From NCBI GenBank assembly GCA_963933055.1, contig CAWVSY010000005.1, positions 1 through 64,000 on the forward strand: DNA of 64,000 nt. Reading direction: 5' to 3'. Under the pieces are notes generated by a model that was given only the letters and a program-made list of their open reading frames with translations, made no database searches and was not told where the DNA came from. Shown piece after piece: positions 61,734 through 64,000 of the stretch. The position numbers and the translations under genes were made by a program. Position 1 is the first letter of the stretch, and every line of letters begins with the position of its first letter. This stretch comes from Oleispira sp963933055 (lineage in GTDB: Bacteria > Pseudomonadota > Gammaproteobacteria > Pseudomonadales > Oceanobacteraceae).

Positions 61734-63103
61734 ATCCATATAGGCACGAGAATCCTCTCAAAAAAGCCTCAACAAGAAGCTTGCAAAAAACACTGAGCAT
61801 CGGCCTAACACTTGGCGTGGCGCTGTTGTGGATTGTCGCATTAACAGGGGTTGTTTATATTTCACAAAATAAACTAAATCAACTGTTTGATAGCGCTTTA
61901 GCAGAAACGGCTCAACGCATCATGCCGCTTGCCGTCGTAGAAATATTAAACAGAGAAGATAGTCAGCAACCACAACAAATAATGGCTTTTGAGGCGCATG
62001 ATGAACGCTTGACATACATAGTCCGTGATAAAAATGGCGTGATCTTAATGCGATCACATAACGCCACCCCAGCCTCATTTAGCACATCATTACAAAAAGG
62101 CTTCAGCTCATCCGATACTTATCGGTTTTATGGCGCGTCTGCGATACAAAATACATTATTTATCGATGTAGCAGAGCCATTAAAGCAAAGGCAGGAAGCT
62201 ATTATTGAAGTGTTAATCGCCTTGGTGTGGCCTCTCATTATACTCATTCCCCTGTGCCTTTTTGGCACATGGGCCTTTGTTCGCTACAGCATGCGTCATA
62301 TTCAATCTTATTGTTTAGCAATCGAATCTCGAGGGAAAGGCGACCTCTCTCCTATTCGGGTTGATGACCTACCTATTGAACTTCGTACAATAACTCAATC
62401 TGTGAATAGTTTATTGAATCGCCTAGAGCGCGCACTGGAATCGGAAAGGTCATTTACAGCAAATAGCGCACACGAACTAAGAACCCCCATCGCTACAGGG
62501 TTAGCTCAAGTCCAGAGATTGCAGCAAGAAATCTTATCTGACCCCATAAGAGATAGAATCGATAAACTAGAATTAACTTTGAAGAATTTAGCAGTCTTAT
62601 CAGAAAAGCTTATGCAGTTAGCTAAAGCTGAGGGGGGAGGCTTATTTACAGCGAAGGAATATAATCTGATAGCGTTATTAAAAATGCTTATCGAGGATTT
62701 TCAGCGTGGTAGTTCCAATACAGAATTAGTACTTAATTTACCCAAAGATGGGGTTTTTATGGGGATTATCGATCAAGATGCTTTTGCTATATTGATTCGA
62801 AATCTATTAGACAATGCGTCTAAATACGGCATTAAAAATAAACCCATAAAAATAAATTTCTCATCCAATGGCGTGCTTAGCGTTAGTAATGCTTGTTCTA
62901 TTATTCCCGCTGAGAAATTATTGCAATTAAAGAAGCGTTTTATTCGATCAAACAGTTTAACTCAGGGGCTAGGGCTTGGCTTAGCAATCGTTGATACGAT
63001 TGTTTCTGGAGTCGGGTCAACTATGATGCTCAACTCTCCTGCTTATAATGAAAAAGAGGGTTTTGAAGTAATTATTGATTTTTCATCTATTCGTATGAAT
63101 TAA
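61730..63103 (+). CDS. Sensor histidine kinase
   Basis: 457-residue membrane kinase. Two helices (about 24-48 and 160-182) border a periplasmic sensor region of roughly 110 residues containing a PDC-like pattern without obvious metal sites. A HAMP-like linker follows, then HisKA with ANSAHELRTPIATGLAQVQRL and the ATPase domain with N box LIRNLLDNASKYG and G2 box GLGLGLAIVDTIV. The DxGxG G1 box is degenerate. It partners the regulator ahead of it. The signal is unknown, but the divergent redox operon suggests metal or redox stress. Confidence 0.9.
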   Translation: MNPYRHENPLKKASTRSLQKTLSIGLTLGVALLWIVALTGVVYISQNKLNQLFDSALAETAQRIMPLAVVEILNREDSQQPQQIMAFEAHDERLTYIVRDKNGVILMRSHNATPASFSTSLQKGFSSSDTYRFYGASAIQNTLFIDVAEPLKQRQEAIIEVLIALVWPLIILIPLCLFGTWAFVRYSMRHIQSYCLAIESRGKGDLSPIRVDDLPIELRTITQSVNSLLNRLERALESERSFTANSAHELRTPIATGLAQVQRLQQEILSDPIRDRIDKLELTLKNLAVLSEKLMQLAKAEGGGLFTAKEYNLIALLKMLIEDFQRGSSNTELVLNLPKDGVFMGIIDQDAFAILIRNLLDNASKYGIKNKPIKINFSSNGVLSVSNACSIIPAEKLLQLKKRFIRSNSLTQGLGLGLAIVDTIVSGVGSTMMLNSPAYNEKEGFEVIIDFSSIRMN

Positions 63104-63186
63104 AGAATCGAATATGGAAATATTTGAATATAATTTATATTGAGAAGGTTTTAGGGAATTACGAATAAGATAAGAAAAAGTAAAGA

Positions 63187-63273
63187 TGGTACCCGGGGCC
63201 GGACTTGAACCGGCACAGCATTGCTGCCGGGGGATTTTAAGTCCCCTGTGTCTACCAATTCCACCACCCGGGC
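63187..63273 (-). tRNA. tRNA-Leu (UAA)
   Basis: 87-nt class II tRNA with a long variable arm and an encoded CCA end. The anticodon loop CTTAAAA gives UAA. G1-U72 closing pair as in E. coli leuZ. Third of three tRNAs transcribed from 63586. Confidence 0.95.
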
Positions 63274-63316
63274 ATCGAATGTTAGCTTTCGCTAAAAGAT
63301 CTTACGATCTTGAGGA

Positions 63317-63390
63317 TGGAGGCGTGACCCGGAGTCGAACCGGGCTACGTGGATTTGCAATCCAGTGCATAACCGCTTTGCTATCACGCC
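63317..63390 (-). tRNA. tRNA-Cys (GCA)
   Basis: 74-nt tRNA, GGCGTGATAGC at the 5' end and CACGCCTCCA at the 3' end. The anticodon loop TTGCAAA gives GCA. Same order (Gly, Cys, Leu) as the E. coli glyW-cysT-leuZ cluster. Confidence 0.96.
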
Positions 63391-63432
63391 TTCCTGTATC
63401 TATATGCCATTTTAAACTGGTAAGTTTTAAAA

Positions 63433-63508
63433 TGGAGCGGAAAAGGAGACTCGAACTCCCGACCCCAACCTTGGCAAGGTTATGCTCTACCAACTGAGCT
63501 ATTTCCGC
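63433..63508 (-). tRNA. tRNA-Gly (GCC)
   Basis: 76-nt tRNA with GCGGAAATAGCTCAGTTGG at its 5' end and an encoded CCA. The anticodon loop TTGCCAA gives GCC. It is the first tRNA of the cluster. Confidence 0.96.
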
Positions 63509-63585
63509 AAAATACTTATGATGTTTTAACTGATCACTCAGTTTGTTCTAGTGGGTTGATGTTGCTTTCCCCTTGAACTTGGTGC

Positions 63586-63615
63586 GTATTATGGCGACTT
63601 TTAAAAAAGTGTCAA
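63586..63615 (-). promoter_or_regulatory. Sigma-70 promoter of the tRNA cluster
   Basis: On the minus strand TTGACA (63615-63610) is followed after 16-18 bases by CATAATAC, a -10 region, and a GC-rich GCACC stretch typical of stringently controlled stable-RNA promoters. It lies about 80 bases ahead of tRNA-Gly. Confidence 0.7.
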
Positions 63616-63696
63616 CACCTTTTTTTCACTTTTTTCCTTATTTTTAAATAACTTACGAGATTTCTTTAAAAATAAGCGAGTCTGATTAATGTTTAA

Positions 63697-64000
63697 TCAT
63701 TTTGCTGTTAATTGAGGCCAAGCTGCACGTAAGTATTCAACCATAGACCAAATTGTTAATGCCGCCGCTGCATACAGTCCTACCATACCTAGAATCCCCA
63801 TCCAGTGATCTTCGGCAAAACCCATCACCATCGTAATGGATGACATTTGTAGGAATGTTTTGACTTTACCTATTGATGAAACAGCAACCTCAGCTCTTTG
63901 ACCGAGCTCCGCCATCCATTCGCGCAATGCTGAAATAACCACCTCACGACCAATAATGATAATTGCTGGTAAGGTCAATAAGATGGTTGCGTAGTGCTCA
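63697..64000 (-). CDS. pgsA: CDP-diacylglycerol-glycerol-3-phosphate 3-phosphatidyltransferase (3' end)
   Basis: C-terminal ~100 residues of PgsA; the rest lies beyond base 64000. LPAIIIIGREVVISALREWMAELGQ and AVSSIGKVKTFLQM match E. coli PgsA closely, and the end has two membrane helices (TMVMGFAEDHWMGILGMV, YAAAALTIWSMVEYL). PgsA makes phosphatidylglycerol-phosphate, the first acidic phospholipid step. Its place ahead of the Gly-Cys-Leu tRNA cluster is the same as in E. coli. Confidence 0.93.
   Translation of the reverse strand, partial: EHYATILLTLPAIIIIGREVVISALREWMAELGQRAEVAVSSIGKVKTFLQMSSITMVMGFAEDHWMGILGMVGLYAAAALTIWSMVEYLRAAWPQLTAK

Noticed and set aside
63186..63497. Open frames on both strands over the tRNA cluster
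   Set aside because: They are translations of tRNA genes and not proteins.

Overview
The window looks like a chromosomal segment of a free-living, AT-leaning marine gammaproteobacterium of the Oceanospirillales type (Oleispira/Bermanella/Thalassolituus-like). This is inference from gene order and protein character, not a database match. The rne-rluC-(HAD phosphatase)-sppA-yceD-rpmF-plsX-fabDG-acpP-fabF-pabC-mltG-tmk-holB-pilZ order is the pseudomonad/oceanospirillal arrangement. The pgsA-tRNA-Gly-tRNA-Cys-tRNA-Leu block is the usual gammaproteobacterial one. No rRNA, CRISPR array, IS transposase or prophage was seen.

Layout. 1-2431 (-): 5' part of RNase E, running off the left edge, with a long divergent leader. 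2805-15084 (+): the large envelope/fatty-acid/DNA-replication run. 15123-17104: a DUF1275 membrane protein, a class-V aminotransferase and a PreP-like M16C protease (17110-20061). 20176-25197 (+): a complete TtpC-type TonB energy-transduction operon (DUF3450, TtpC/ExbB, ExbB, ExbD, TonB, TPR lipid-side/periplasmic protein). 25231-33337: scattered housekeeping genes (NAD-binding protein, zapB, xthA, DMT exporter, TonB-dependent receptor, GNAT, thiI, phaB). 33334-38670: an accessory locus with two related tyrosine recombinases bracketing a KfrA-like coiled-coil DNA-binding protein and an orphan solute-binding protein, followed by a lone Hpt protein. Its intergenic regions are full of perfect inverted and direct repeats. 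38844-43133: rapA and gor. 43287-51159 (-): type II secretion genes gspEFGHIJKLM without gspC/gspD. 51347-55005: etfBA and, divergently, the ETF-ubiquinone oxidoreductase. 55202-57684: DUF3365 haem protein, OsmC, DUF1285, radical SAM. 57756-63103: a PepSY-flavodoxin-ferredoxin-reductase fusion with DUF2271 and PepSY partners, divergent from an OmpR/sensor-kinase pair. 63187-64000 (-): three tRNAs, their promoter, and the 3' end of pgsA.

How it works together. The left third makes acyl-ACP and feeds phospholipid synthesis (plsX, acpP, fab genes; pgsA at the far right). The TonB operon can energise receptors such as the one at 28318. The T2SS operon supplies the inner-membrane platform and pseudopilus of a secretion machine whose outer-membrane part must be encoded elsewhere. 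ETF plus ETF-QO pass beta-oxidation electrons to ubiquinone, which fits a lipid- or alkane-using lifestyle. 

The best candidates for something undescribed are (i) the paired-recombinase/KfrA-like/solute-binding-protein locus with its palindromic sites, and (ii) the divergent PepSY-flavoreductase/two-component module, which looks like an inducible system for moving cytosolic electrons to the periplasm.
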